In this document: piece after piece, positions 27,060 to 36,256 of the stretch
Layout of the letters: each line of letters begins with the position of its first letter
How positions within the stretch are numbered: the stretch's first letter is position 1
From: CBDCYN01 sp965224205
Lineage (GTDB): Bacteria > Planctomycetota > Phycisphaerae > Phycisphaerales > Phycisphaeraceae
DNA: 64,000 nt
Direction of reading: 5' to 3'
NCBI GenBank assembly: GCA_965224205.1
Contig: CBDCYN010000016.1
Span: forward strand, 1-64,000
The notes under the pieces: model-generated
The model's input: the letters and a program-made list of their open reading frames with translations, nothing else
Told to the model about the DNA's origin: nothing
The model's database searches: none
Translations under genes and position numbers: made by a program

Positions 27060-28822
27060 TATGGTTCGAGATCCTCTTCGTGTAGCAAGTGGTTCTTAGC
27101 CACCGCTCGTCGCAGGGACCGACCCACCACCCGCGACAACCCCGCCGCGGGGATCCCCGTGCCCGGCCGTTTGACCGTCACGTCGTCGCGACTAATCTTG
27201 TGCCCCGCCGGTAGGTCTCTCGTAGCACACACGCTCTGACGCGATACGCGGCGGACGTCGCGTTCGCACTCGAGCAACCCCTTGCCCGGCGGCCCCAGCT
27301 GCTGTTGGGCGAGCCGGATCAGATCGACGTATCGCTTAAAAAGCTGCGGGTCGAGGCTGGCCGCATGGTCCGGGCCCTTGGCTTGGCGGTCATAGGTCAG
27401 GTGTTTCTCGATCACGTTCGCCCCGCACGCCGCCGCCAGCATCCCGGTTTCGACCTGCGACGCGTCACTATGATCGGAATACCCCACCACCGGTGCCAAA
27501 CCCCGCAGCGCGTCGATGCCCCGTAACGCCGCCTGCCCTTTCGGGGTCGGGTAGGCGCTGACGCATTGTAGCAGCCCAAACGGCCGGCCCCTGCACATCC
27601 CCACGACGGGCTCGAGTTCTTCTAACCCGCAAGCTCCTGTGGAGATCAGCATCGGCTTATCGAGGGTCAATAAACGTTCAACCAGCGGCAGGTTCACCGC
27701 GTCGGGCGAGGCGACCTTCACCGCGTCGACCTCCAGCCGCCGCGTCGACTCGACCAGCTCAAGGCTAAAACAGGTCACGATGAACCCCAGCCCCAGCTGC
27801 CCCGCGAGGCTACGGACACGCTGCATCTCCTCGATGTCTAGCTTCAGGCCCGCGAGCATCTCGAAAGCATTGTTACTGCTATCTCGTTGATACCCAGCTA
27901 ACCCAGCTTCTTCGCTAAGCAGTAGAGCCGGGTCGAAAAATTGAAGCTTTACCGCGTCCGCACCGGCCTGCTTCGCCGCGTGAACCAATTCCAACGCCCG
28001 GTCGACGTCCCCGTCGTGATTCACACCAAGCTCCGCGATGACGTAAACGGGATAGGTTTTATCAACCGGTTGACCCGCGATCGTCATCGACCCGCCGGTT
28101 TGTTTATTGTCGTCATCCGGTGATGCCCCGATCAACGCCTGGGCGAAACTCAGATCCCTGGCGGTGTCCACATCCACGACCTGGCCCGGTTCGGTCACGA
28201 CCGCTCGCTGGTCGCTACCCAGGAACCCGTGCGGGCCTTGGCTGGTAGTGGAGAATAGAGGGTCGCGTCGGACCACGATCACCCCGCCGTCGAGCTGATA
28301 CACCGGCGGCAGATCCTGCCTGCGGTCGATCCGGTTGGGCTGATACGCCAGGATCGCGTCATGGTCAGCCCCCCCGAGAGTTTTCATCCAGTACGGGTGG
28401 AATTTCCCCACGGGGCAGACGCTCTGCACGCTGTGGGCGTTGGTCGAGATGAGCTTCACGATCGCTCGGTCGGTCAGGTCCGCAGGTCGAAGCGGCACGT
28501 TCCCGTAGAGCACGACCGCCACGTCATACCGACCATCAGCTTGGGCTTCGCAGGTCTCCACCGCGTGGCGGACCGCGTCGCCGACCGGGGCCGTATCCCC
28601 GGCCAACTCAGGGGGACGATCGATGACCTCGATCCCGTATTGATCGCCCACCGCCGCGATCTCCCGGCCATCGGTGCTTAGCACGACCCGGTCAATCGAT
28701 CGGCAAGCCCGAGCGTGCTCGATCGACCAGGCGACGAGCGGTTTGCCCCCCAGCAGCCGGGTGTTCTTGCCCGGTAACCCCTTGCTGCCGGCTCGGGCGA
28801 GGATAACGCAAAGTGTCTGCAT
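27059..28822 (-). CDS. Bifunctional CMP-nonulosonate cytidylyltransferase / nonulosonate synthase (NeuA-NeuB fusion)
   Basis: One uninterrupted frame of 587 residues. Residues 1-230 are a NeuA-type cytidylyltransferase: ILARAGSKGLPGKN (7-20), PLRPADLTDRAI and DVDTARDL near 218. After a polar linker (233-245) residues 250-587 form NeuB: IAELGVNHDGD (262-272), AVKLQFF, and a C-terminal SAF (antifreeze-like) domain from about 525 (CATRDLPAGHKI...). NeuB condenses the amino sugar with phosphoenolpyruvate; NeuA activates the product with CTP. An ATG at 28087 could also let NeuB be made separately. It lies between the pseudo-radical-SAM gene (27 bases) and neuC (overlap). Confidence 0.9.
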   Translation of the reverse strand: MQTLCVILARAGSKGLPGKNTRLLGGKPLVAWSIEHARACRSIDRVVLSTDGREIAAVGDQYGIEVIDRPPELAGDTAPVGDAVRHAVETCEAQADGRYDVAVVLYGNVPLRPADLTDRAIVKLISTNAHSVQSVCPVGKFHPYWMKTLGGADHDAILAYQPNRIDRRQDLPPVYQLDGGVIVVRRDPLFSTTSQGPHGFLGSDQRAVVTEPGQVVDVDTARDLSFAQALIGASPDDDNKQTGGSMTIAGQPVDKTYPVYVIAELGVNHDGDVDRALELVHAAKQAGADAVKLQFFDPALLLSEEAGLAGYQRDSSNNAFEMLAGLKLDIEEMQRVRSLAGQLGLGFIVTCFSLELVESTRRLEVDAVKVASPDAVNLPLVERLLTLDKPMLISTGACGLEELEPVVGMCRGRPFGLLQCVSAYPTPKGQAALRGIDALRGLAPVVGYSDHSDASQVETGMLAAACGANVIEKHLTYDRQAKGPDHAASLDPQLFKRYVDLIRLAQQQLGPPGKGLLECERDVRRVSRQSVCATRDLPAGHKISRDDVTVKRPGTGIPAAGLSRVVGRSLRRAVAKNHLLHEEDLEP

Positions 28823-28849
28823 ACACGGTTCAGAAACATTAGGCCGACC

Positions 28850-30604
28850 CTAAGGCCGGTGCCATTCGTGACAGGCGGCGCACAGCGGTTGTTCGTCCCA
28901 CCGGCCGCCGTCGTGTTGATCGCGGACCGTCCGCATCGCCCGCCAGATCTCGGTTAACGGGGTCGATCGGGCGTCCCCGACGCTTCCCCGGCCCAGCCAG
29001 TCTTGATCGCACAACGCCACTCGGCCGTCGCTGTGGATCGTCATCCTCTGCTGAAGCTGACGACACGGCAACCGCTTCGGCGGGGCCATGCGCACCGGAC
29101 TCAGCTCGGGCATCAACCCACAACCGGTCGAGGCCGGTTCGATCACCGCGTGACCGGCGAAGTGGACCCAACGATCGAAAAACGTCTCTAAGTCCCCCAG
29201 TGTTTGTCGGGTCTTGACCAGCTGCGGCACGATCCACGGCAGCCCGGGGGATCCTTCACCGTCACGACCCGCCTTGTCCACGGGGGTGGAGTCGAACACT
29301 CCATCGTGAGTCACAGGCTCCGTCGTGACTGGGCATCGACCGGCCCTGCGATTACGTTGGGTCAGCAGCCACTGGAGGTTGCCGATCACCTTGGTGAAAT
29401 CCTCCTCGTTGCCTCCGGTCGCGTCGATGTAGGTCTTGGCTGTATCAGCGTGGAGGCGGACGGTTATGACATCGATCGGCAGTTCGAGCAGCAGTTCGAG
29501 CACCGGGGTATCGACAAGAAGATCGGTTTCAATCGCGATGCCCAGCACGCCCGCGTCGTGCGCCGCCTCGACCACCCCCGCCCAGTGTTCATACAGCAGG
29601 GCATCACCCAATCCCCCGAGGGTTAATGCGAGGTCACGGTCGTGCCCGAGTTGTCGCACGAGGCGCAGCGCCGTCTCCAGCGGCATGTCGGGCCGGTCGA
29701 GTGACACATGGTGGTGAGGGGTCACCGGCCCGGTGAGGTGTCGACGCGGGGTCAGTTCGAGTGTGACCTGCTGGGGGAGATTGGCGAACCCGTCGGCGGT
29801 CGTTTGATCGAGACGCGAGACGACCTGCGCGGTTTCCGCGGCGTCCGCGTCGACCAAACGATCACCGAGCTCTTGGGCGATCCATCGGATCATCGCCGCG
29901 CTTGCGGGGGTATCGTAGATGAACCGTTGGGCACAACCCCGAACCGCGGCTGGGATTTGGACGCAAACGTCGCGGCCGATCGGGTCAGCCTGCGGTTTGG
30001 TCGGGTTGTAGCTGAGAAGCGTCCCGAACGTGGCGTGGTTCTGGGTGAGGTCTTCGATCAGGGACCGACCCACCGCGATCCCCGCCAGCCCGGGCGGGGC
30101 TTGGGTGAAGGTCATCTGCATCGCCTCGGGGTGCTGGAGATGCAGGTCGATGACCTGGCTGCAATACCCCGGGTCGACCAGCAGCCAGTCGGCCCCGACT
30201 AAGAGCGCCGCGTCGGCTTTATGTTTCAACATCGCGGCCAACAGCGGCCCGGCCGGCAGCAGCTCGTCGTAGCACGTTGCCCCGCCCAAGCCGCCACGCC
30301 ACGCGGTCAAGGACCACTTGCGTGCGGCACGACGCATCGGGTGGTAGGCGTCCGTCAATCCTTCAGGGTCTTCAAACGTTTCCACCGGCTTAGAAAATGT
30401 CTGATCCTTGAGCCGCTCTAAAGGGCGCTGCCCACTGGGGTGGACCAGGACGATTTTTTGTACCGCAGAGATCTTCGCCACGCGGGCGAGGGTGTGCTCT
30501 AGGACAGATCGGCCACGGATACGGTCCTCTAGCAGCGACGTCAGCCCCAGCCGGGAGGTCTGGGTATCGGTCAGGATCAAGGCAATGACACGCGGTTTGG
30601 GCAT
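28850..30604 (-). CDS. Nucleotidyltransferase fused to cysteine-less radical-SAM-like domain with SPASM tail
   Basis: Residues 1-270 resemble a sugar nucleotidyltransferase (SRLGLTSLLEDRIRGRSVL at 17-35; GADWLLVDP at 137-145). Residues about 280-500 resemble a radical-SAM barrel: TLELTPRRHLTGPV (281-294), MPLETALRLVRQLG (307-320), LTLGGLGDALL (328-338). Where the CxxxCxxC cluster motif should be (286-298) there is no cysteine, and none occurs from 225 to 423. The tail keeps the SPASM cysteine set C514, C532, C575, C578. It is therefore not a normal radical-SAM enzyme. Its place after Maf and before NeuA-NeuB ties it to flagellin glycan synthesis. The reaction is unknown. Confidence 0.78.
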   Translation of the reverse strand: MPKPRVIALILTDTQTSRLGLTSLLEDRIRGRSVLEHTLARVAKISAVQKIVLVHPSGQRPLERLKDQTFSKPVETFEDPEGLTDAYHPMRRAARKWSLTAWRGGLGGATCYDELLPAGPLLAAMLKHKADAALLVGADWLLVDPGYCSQVIDLHLQHPEAMQMTFTQAPPGLAGIAVGRSLIEDLTQNHATFGTLLSYNPTKPQADPIGRDVCVQIPAAVRGCAQRFIYDTPASAAMIRWIAQELGDRLVDADAAETAQVVSRLDQTTADGFANLPQQVTLELTPRRHLTGPVTPHHHVSLDRPDMPLETALRLVRQLGHDRDLALTLGGLGDALLYEHWAGVVEAAHDAGVLGIAIETDLLVDTPVLELLLELPIDVITVRLHADTAKTYIDATGGNEEDFTKVIGNLQWLLTQRNRRAGRCPVTTEPVTHDGVFDSTPVDKAGRDGEGSPGLPWIVPQLVKTRQTLGDLETFFDRWVHFAGHAVIEPASTGCGLMPELSPVRMAPPKRLPCRQLQQRMTIHSDGRVALCDQDWLGRGSVGDARSTPLTEIWRAMRTVRDQHDGGRWDEQPLCAACHEWHRP

Positions 30605-30642
30605 GGTGGTGGACGCCGGTTTCGGTTCGGCTCAAGCTCCGT

Positions 30643-32622
30643 TTAACCAGCCTTTCGGCTGCCGTCAAAGGATCCATGGCCGGCCATGACCGGGTTTTCG
30701 CATAGTCGAGGGGTCGATCCCGGTTGAGAACACACCTCGATCCGGGCTAAGGCGTCGCCGAAAATCTCGAGGGTCTCTTCGCAGGCCTGGGCCAGCCAAT
30801 CCACGTTTTCTAGATCCCGCTCTAGCTGTCGCCGCTGCCGTTGGTATTCATCGAGTTGGGCTTCGGCGTCATGGTGGATCGCCCGGTCGGACCGCGCCCG
30901 ACGGAACGCCCCGGTGGTGTTGAGGGTGTTGACCATGGTAAACACTTCGGACAGCTCATTGACGCGTTTCTGGATCGGTTCGAGCTGATCGAACAGCCGC
31001 TTCATGCGTCGCGGGTCCCGCTGGTGCTGCTTCATCTTTCTTAATAAAGGCAGGGTTTTCCGGGAAAGCCGGTTCAATTCCGCGACCTCGCCACGGCGAC
31101 GCTTCAGCAACGTCCCTGCAGCTGCCAAACGATCGGGGTCGAGGTCTTGACCGGCTTGGGGTAGGGTCGGGACCAGCCCGAGGGGATACCGATCCAGTGC
31201 CTCAGCCAGCGACATGGGGGTCGTGTGCGCTTTGGGCAGGCCGCCCTCGGTCGCGTCGATCACGGTCTGCTTAGCTTGGGCGAAATCCCGCTCGAACTGT
31301 TTGAGATACGTGAGCATCTGCTCGTCGGAATAGATCGGCTGATGGTGGACGTCCTGAAGTTTCTGAAGATGCCCCCGGTGCCGGACAATTCTTTGCCATT
31401 CCATCATCTCTAGCGTATTGAACGGCCCTAGCTCCGGCGCCCACACATCATGGATCGCCGTGCCCGGGCAGTAGTAGAGCCCATGGCTAAAGCCCAGGTC
31501 TTGACCGATCAGGATGATCGGGTCGCAGCCGAGATGCTGGGCCAGGTAGAACGACAGGTGCGCCACGGTCGCCCCGTACTTGACCGCGATCCTCGGTTTG
31601 GCCAGTTCGCCCAATAAGGTGTCTAGGAACGTGTGCTGGGTGACCCGCACCGGGCCGGGGAAGTGGTCGAGGATGGTAGGGTTGGCCTGCGGCTCGGCCA
31701 CGAGGGTGACATCCGGCAGCGGGGGTAATCCTTCGTAGAACCGCTTGGAGATCTCGTGGTAGTCGAGAGCGGTGACGAAGTCCGGCTTGATCCCGCGGTC
31801 GAGCAGCGGCTTGAGCGTGGTCTGGGCTGAGATAACCACGACCTTGTCGCGCACCGCCGGGTCGGCCAGGAGGTCAACGTTCTTCGCCAAGCTCGGCCCG
31901 GCCCCGACACAGACCGCGGGGTAATCTTTGGCTGCTTCGAATAGCTCATCGGTCCCCGCTCCGGCCGCGTAGTAAGGCAGGTTCAAGGACAAGTTGCGGC
32001 ACGTGCGTGAGGCGTTGACGAGCGAGGTGACCACGTTGGTGCGGCAGTACGCCAGGACCTCGGTCACGGTCTTACCGAATCGATTGATCGCGTCGGGTTG
32101 GAGCTGGCGGGTCGGGGGGTGGGTCACGAGCACGGTACCCTGGGTGAGCATCGCGGCGTACCGGTCGACCCGGGCCATGAGAGCGGGGCAATCGGCGTCA
32201 GGCTCTGCGACGAATACATTAGGTCGCCCCAGCCAGGGCGATAGATCGATCTTCTCGAAAACTGCTCGTAAGACGCCGAGATCCGGCTCGTAGACCACCA
32301 TCAAACACTGTGGGGTGAGTTGGCCGGCGATCTTGGCCACGTGATAACCCAACCCTAAGCCCAGGACAAAGATCCCCGCGTGCTTGGTGAAGTCCACGGT
32401 CGACGCCAATTTGTCAGCCTCGGCCTCTGGGTCGTAGCGGCTCGCCAGGGCGATCTGCCGACCGTTGGATTCGATGCTGGCGGTCATCAGCCCAGAACGG
32501 GCCGGCCCAAAGACCAGCGGCGCCGGCGAAGCCTGCTCGATTAGGCTAGCGAGCTTGGGGTTTGTATGGCCCAGCAGCGCGAGATTGGCCTTGAGGATGT
32601 CTGATGGGCTGTTGTGCATCAT
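30643..32622 (-). CDS. Motility accessory factor (Maf) glycosyltransferase, DUF115 family
   Basis: The 659-residue product has the features of the 6-hydroxymethylpterin pyrophosphokinase MptE-like (DUF115)/Maf flagellin glycosyltransferases: AVCVGAGPSLAKNVDLL near 250, DFVTALDYHEISK, and CDPIILIGQDLGFSHGLYY near 390. Maf proteins transfer CMP-linked sialic, pseudaminic or legionaminic acids to flagellin serine/threonine. The C-terminal half is a long helical, charged region (about 520-640). The start is the first of two ATGs (32622, 32619). It opens the operon with neuAB and neuC, which fits a transferase for their product. No flagellin gene is in the window. Confidence 0.85.
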   Translation of the reverse strand: MMHNSPSDILKANLALLGHTNPKLASLIEQASPAPLVFGPARSGLMTASIESNGRQIALASRYDPEAEADKLASTVDFTKHAGIFVLGLGLGYHVAKIAGQLTPQCLMVVYEPDLGVLRAVFEKIDLSPWLGRPNVFVAEPDADCPALMARVDRYAAMLTQGTVLVTHPPTRQLQPDAINRFGKTVTEVLAYCRTNVVTSLVNASRTCRNLSLNLPYYAAGAGTDELFEAAKDYPAVCVGAGPSLAKNVDLLADPAVRDKVVVISAQTTLKPLLDRGIKPDFVTALDYHEISKRFYEGLPPLPDVTLVAEPQANPTILDHFPGPVRVTQHTFLDTLLGELAKPRIAVKYGATVAHLSFYLAQHLGCDPIILIGQDLGFSHGLYYCPGTAIHDVWAPELGPFNTLEMMEWQRIVRHRGHLQKLQDVHHQPIYSDEQMLTYLKQFERDFAQAKQTVIDATEGGLPKAHTTPMSLAEALDRYPLGLVPTLPQAGQDLDPDRLAAAGTLLKRRRGEVAELNRLSRKTLPLLRKMKQHQRDPRRMKRLFDQLEPIQKRVNELSEVFTMVNTLNTTGAFRRARSDRAIHHDAEAQLDEYQRQRRQLERDLENVDWLAQACEETLEIFGDALARIEVCSQPGSTPRLCENPVMAGHGSFDGSRKAG

Positions 32623-32698
32623 CGGTCGTGCTAAAGCGTTTTCTCGACGGGTGTACGGTGAATACAAGACCGATGCGGATGCTTTTGGCGGCCGGCCC

Positions 32699-32720
32699 GC
32701 TCCCTGACGGTCGCGGCTCG
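32699..32720 (-). repeat. Single copy of the GAGCCGCGACCGT repeat
   Basis: One arm of the 429-502 element, differing by one base (GACGG for CACGG), lies between the divergent Maf gene and the small membrane gene. Its partner arm is absent, so it cannot form the hairpin seen at the first site. Confidence 0.6.
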
Positions 32721-32862
32721 CTACGTATGCCGTATGGCCAATCAGAAGCCGCTCTAGAGCATGTTATCGGAGTGGGCCGTGACGCGGCTTGAGCTTTGTT
32801 GGTGTGACGCGAGCATCGGTCGCGGGTTTGCACGAACCTGTATGGACGGGCATGATCGCTTC

Positions 32863-33474
32863 ATGGACGCTCACGGATTGGCCGACCCGCCCTGGCTGGT
32901 GTACTTCCTCTTCGAAAGCCCTGTGGAGCTAGGCGCGGTGTTCGGCGTCGCGGCGGCGGTCCTACTTTTATTAGCCCGTTACCGTGGGATCGCTTGGGCG
33001 CCCAAAGCCGCGGGGGGGTGCTTGTTGGTCTGTGTGGCCGTGGTGGGGTTAGCTTATTTCGTTGAAACCGATCGAGAAGAGATTACCCGGTTGACCCAAC
33101 GGCTGGTGGAACTATCCGTCCCTCTGGATACCGCCTCGATGCGGAGCCTTTTCACCGATGACGCGACCCTGTCCGGGCCCGATGGCCGGGTGCTACTGGA
33201 AGTGGACGAGATCTTTAAAGAGGTTGAGGCCCTCGACCGGCGGCACCCTATCCTTGAACAAACCGTTCTACACATCAAAGCGGAAGCCGGGCCGACCGAC
33301 CGAGGGAGAGTGCTCTTGACCTTGCGGACGAAGGTGGATCTGGACATCGCAGAGCGGGCCTTCCGTACGGTATGGATGGTTCACTGGACGGCCCAGCACG
33401 ACGGACAGTGGCGGGTGATCCAGGTCCAGTGGGTGCGGGCTCCGGATCCGGCTTTGATCCGCCGCGTGGGATAA
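32863..33474 (+). CDS. Membrane protein with C-terminal NTF2-like domain
   Basis: The 203-residue product has two hydrophobic segments near the N-terminus (VFGVAAAVLLLLARY and LLVCVAVVGLAYFV) and a soluble domain from about residue 65 (DREEITRLTQRLVELSVPLD, then a cone of beta strands ending WRVIQVQWVRAPDP) that fits the SnoaL/NTF2-like fold. The function is unknown. An ATG at 32842 is an equally possible start. It diverges from the Maf operon and converges on the lipoprotein gene at 33732. Confidence 0.6.
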   Translation: MDAHGLADPPWLVYFLFESPVELGAVFGVAAAVLLLLARYRGIAWAPKAAGGCLLVCVAVVGLAYFVETDREEITRLTQRLVELSVPLDTASMRSLFTDDATLSGPDGRVLLEVDEIFKEVEALDRRHPILEQTVLHIKAEAGPTDRGRVLLTLRTKVDLDIAERAFRTVWMVHWTAQHDGQWRVIQVQWVRAPDPALIRRVG

Positions 33475-33488
33475 CCGTCGAATGCGAG

Positions 33489-33517
33489 GGATCCGGGACG
33501 TGCCACGTACCGGATCC
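33489..33517. repeat. Strong hairpin between convergent genes
   Basis: GGATCCGG and CCGGATCC flank ACGT-GCC-ACGT, giving a nearly perfect 29-base stem-loop with one mismatch. It lies 14 bases after one gene and about 215 bases before the end of the opposite one, so it may act as a terminator, but no T-run follows. Confidence 0.55.
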
Positions 33518-33731
33518 ACGCCGCGATCTGATCCGAGATAGCTCTGCCCAGATCCGCGTGGCCGATCGGTCCGCGCCGGGTGGGACCCCCGCCTAATGGA
33601 ACAGGGAGTATCCGGTCACCCGGGTTTTATACGCACCGCGTATATTTCTGATGCGACGTAGGTTGTGTAAGCCATGGTCCGCTCTACACCCGCATCCGCG
33701 GGACCCGACTCAAGATTAATCTGGATGGGTA

Positions 33732-34781
33732 TTATTTGGCCTTAGCCAAAGGGGTTTCAAGCAGTTTACGGAACCCACGATAATCGTGGACCACGATGCC
33801 TCCGAACCCTCCGTGCTGGGCGAAGATTTCTTCGACCCGGCTTTTCTTGGACCAGAATTCATCCGGGGCTCGGCCGAAGAACGTGATGTCCGGGGTATCG
33901 TCAAGCCGGATCGTCTCCATCCCCGCGCAGGCGACCCGGCCGATCTTCTGGGCGTATTCGACCTCGGACTGAACGTGAGCGGAGATCGAATCTTCCCCCT
34001 CCGCCTCGCACCGGTAGGACATGATCGCCACGTAATCGGTGATGTCCTGGATGTGCTGGTGGAAGTTTTTGATCTTGCCTTGGTACTCCACGACGCACAT
34101 GTCCGGCAGGCGGGATTTCATGTCGTACCAGAACGGGATGCTCGCCGCCAGGGTCATCGCCGGGGATTGGCTGCGCAGCTTCGAACGCGCTGCCCTGTGG
34201 AAGTCGAGGTATTCGCGCATGATCGAATCACGCTGGGGCGAATGCCAAGACGGCAGGGTGTACGGCTCGATATCGTAGTGCACCCCCGAGAATCGGGCGC
34301 CAGCCGGCAAGGTGTTGTTGAAAGCCAGCACCGCGTTGAGCCGGGCCAGCGATACGCCGTGGTTCTTTGCCAACCCCATGTCCTGGGCCCCTTCTAGAGC
34401 CTCCACCGTGATACCCGCTCGACCCGCAAGGCCCAGCAACCGACGCAGCTGGCCCGTGTAGCGCAGTTGTGGCTTGCCCCCAGGGGCTCGAGGCCGGTCA
34501 AAATGGATCTGAACCAATAAACGGTTGACCCCGTGCTGCTGGCAGAACTCGAGAAGCCGGTCTTGTTCGGCCAGTTCACTGATGTACCGCGGCTGCCAGA
34601 CCCACATCCCAAACATAGGCTGGTCAGCCGAAGGGGGGGGGGCTGGCACGGATGGCCCGGTCGAGCAGCCTCCCAGCGATAAGAAGGCGACGACCGCTGT
34701 CACCAACGTCAAAGATACGCCTAGCGCTAACAAACGAACCGTATAATGCTTATTCAACATTAGTTTCATTGAATCCACCAA
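33732..34781 (-). CDS. Lipoprotein with TIM-barrel (glycoside-hydrolase-like) domain
   Basis: The product (345-349 residues) has an uncleaved-looking basic start, a hydrophobic signal and the lipobox LGGC near residue 38, so it should be anchored in a membrane. The mature part (GMWVWQPRYISELAEQDRLL, VHYDIEPYTLP, VAIMSYRCEAEGEDS, MSYR/ETI strand ends) looks like a TIM barrel with acidic residues at strand ends, as in glycoside-hydrolase-like lipoproteins. The family is not one I can name. The start is either the GTG at 34781 or the ATG at 34769. Confidence 0.65.
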   Translation of the reverse strand: MVDSMKLMLNKHYTVRLLALGVSLTLVTAVVAFLSLGGCSTGPSVPAPPPSADQPMFGMWVWQPRYISELAEQDRLLEFCQQHGVNRLLVQIHFDRPRAPGGKPQLRYTGQLRRLLGLAGRAGITVEALEGAQDMGLAKNHGVSLARLNAVLAFNNTLPAGARFSGVHYDIEPYTLPSWHSPQRDSIMREYLDFHRAARSKLRSQSPAMTLAASIPFWYDMKSRLPDMCVVEYQGKIKNFHQHIQDITDYVAIMSYRCEAEGEDSISAHVQSEVEYAQKIGRVACAGMETIRLDDTPDITFFGRAPDEFWSKKSRVEEIFAQHGGFGGIVVHDYRGFRKLLETPLAKAK

Positions 34782-35424
34782 GAGCCAGCTCCTTAGCTTT
34801 GTCTATAAACAGCGATATTCTTTAGAATAACAACCATTCATGGAAGATAATTCGCCCTAAAATATTGATAGACAACCTATTTTTATGATAAATCAACACC
34901 TCTAATAACACTCAAGTCGTGTAGGCGGGGGCTATTCTACTATTCATATAAATGGTTGAATGCACGCAGCTAAAGGCGAAAGGAGGGTGTGCCTCCACAT
35001 CTCGCTAGGGTTACCCGACAGACCCCGAACTGGTCAATAATAGTAGCCCGGTCATCACATGGTGGCAACAATGCTGATGGCGAAAAACCAGTACGAATAG
35101 CTTCTATTCGAATCCTAATGATTTACGAACAGGGCGATGATCGGATCAGCCGATAGTCACGGGCCGTTGTGAGAAGTGGCCTTTCGTGATGGCGGTCTCA
35201 TCGAAACGGGGACGGTAAAATTATTCATTGAAAAGAAGATTTTTGAAGCAAATTCGCTCATAAATTCTTACTTTTTGGTGTTTATTCCAACCGAAATTCA
35301 GTCACTCAACAGCCCCAAACGGGTCTGCGGTCATCTGATCTTGGATCGACGGAAGTTTCAAAGCACCACCCCGAGCTGGTCCATGAATACCGCGCTGATG
35401 GCCTCCTTCCCTAAGAGGTTGGAA
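34782..35424. other. AT-rich interval without a recognised gene
   Basis: The 643 bases are much lower in GC than the rest of the window, especially 34800-34960. An open frame on the plus strand (35176-35673) overlaps the lipoprotein gene on the other strand and is not protein-like. The AT-rich part may hold the promoter for the lipoprotein at 33732. Confidence 0.55.
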
Positions 35425-35880
35425 TTACTCGATCAGGGACGCTTCGATCTTGTCAAGCTGATCGGCGAACGTGACCGTGAACACCCGCGTTTTGTCCCCT
35501 CCGACCGACTGCCTCCATGTTTGACTTTCTTGTGGGTAGTCGGGCACCTCGGAGAGGTGAGAAACAAGATGGATCACGCTTTGATCGACAGCCTCGACCG
35601 AGAACGGCAACCGGTCCACCACTGCCGGGTGGACCTCGCCCGCGCCGCCTGCCTCGAAGGACACCCCCTCTAGCCGTACATGGACCACATGCCCGTACTG
35701 CTCATCACGCTCGACCCGCAGCACCACCGCGCGCGAGGATTCTTCGCCCGTGCGCGTGTGGTACGTCCACACCTGCCCTCGCTGATACCGGAACGTGCCA
35801 TTCGTGGGGGCCGCGGGTTGCTTTCCGCAGCCGACAATCAGCAGGGATATCAGTAAAAGAGATATTCTGGATGACTTCAC
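35425..35880 (-). CDS. Small lipoprotein of unknown function
   Basis: The 151-residue product has a short signal sequence ending in the lipobox LIVGC (residue 18), then a mature domain beginning near GTFRYQRGQVWTYHTRTGE, a pattern seen in small secreted beta-rich domains. The start is a GTG with GAGG 5 bases upstream. No partner is next to it, and no function is claimed. Confidence 0.65.
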   Translation of the reverse strand: MKSSRISLLLISLLIVGCGKQPAAPTNGTFRYQRGQVWTYHTRTGEESSRAVVLRVERDEQYGHVVHVRLEGVSFEAGGAGEVHPAVVDRLPFSVEAVDQSVIHLVSHLSEVPDYPQESQTWRQSVGGDKTRVFTVTFADQLDKIEASLIE

Positions 35881-36256
35881 GATGACCTCTGATCCGTCAT
35901 CGGCATATCCACGCCACGGATAAAATCACAACCGCAGACCTCTGAAAAACCCAGCGCCGGTTCATGAAAGTAGCCCCGGCAACTCTCGGGAAGAGGGTTT
36001 GCCCTAGAGGTGAAGGAGTCTTTCACTGGCCAACCCGTCGACCGCGCGGGAACGACGAAGGTGGACGATGATGACACGGTCGTTCCCGCGCCGTGGGCTC
36101 GCTGAGGGGACTAAACATCTAAGGTATATTCGAGGCCGATGTAGACGTCCACACAGCCAGCCGCGACCGTGAGGCAACCGGTTCTTCGATATCCTGGGCG
36201 ATATCGCGGGCTCCACAGCGACCCTGAAATCACCGACAGATGGACGGGGTCAGGGG
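35881..36256. other. Intergenic region with IS-end and repeat remnants
   Basis: The 376 bases between the lipoprotein and rpiB hold no gene. They contain a lone GACCTCTGAAAAACC (35937-35951) like the MITE end at 8965, a 13-bp inverted repeat GCGCGGGAACGAC (36044-36056 and 36079-36091), and a copy of AGCCGCGACCGTGAGG (36159-36174) of the 429-502 family. A decayed insertion site is the simplest explanation. Confidence 0.55.

Noticed and set aside
35176..35673. 165-codon plus-strand frame
   Set aside because: Overlaps a minus-strand lipoprotein that has a lipobox and a proper Shine-Dalgarno; the plus frame has no domain.
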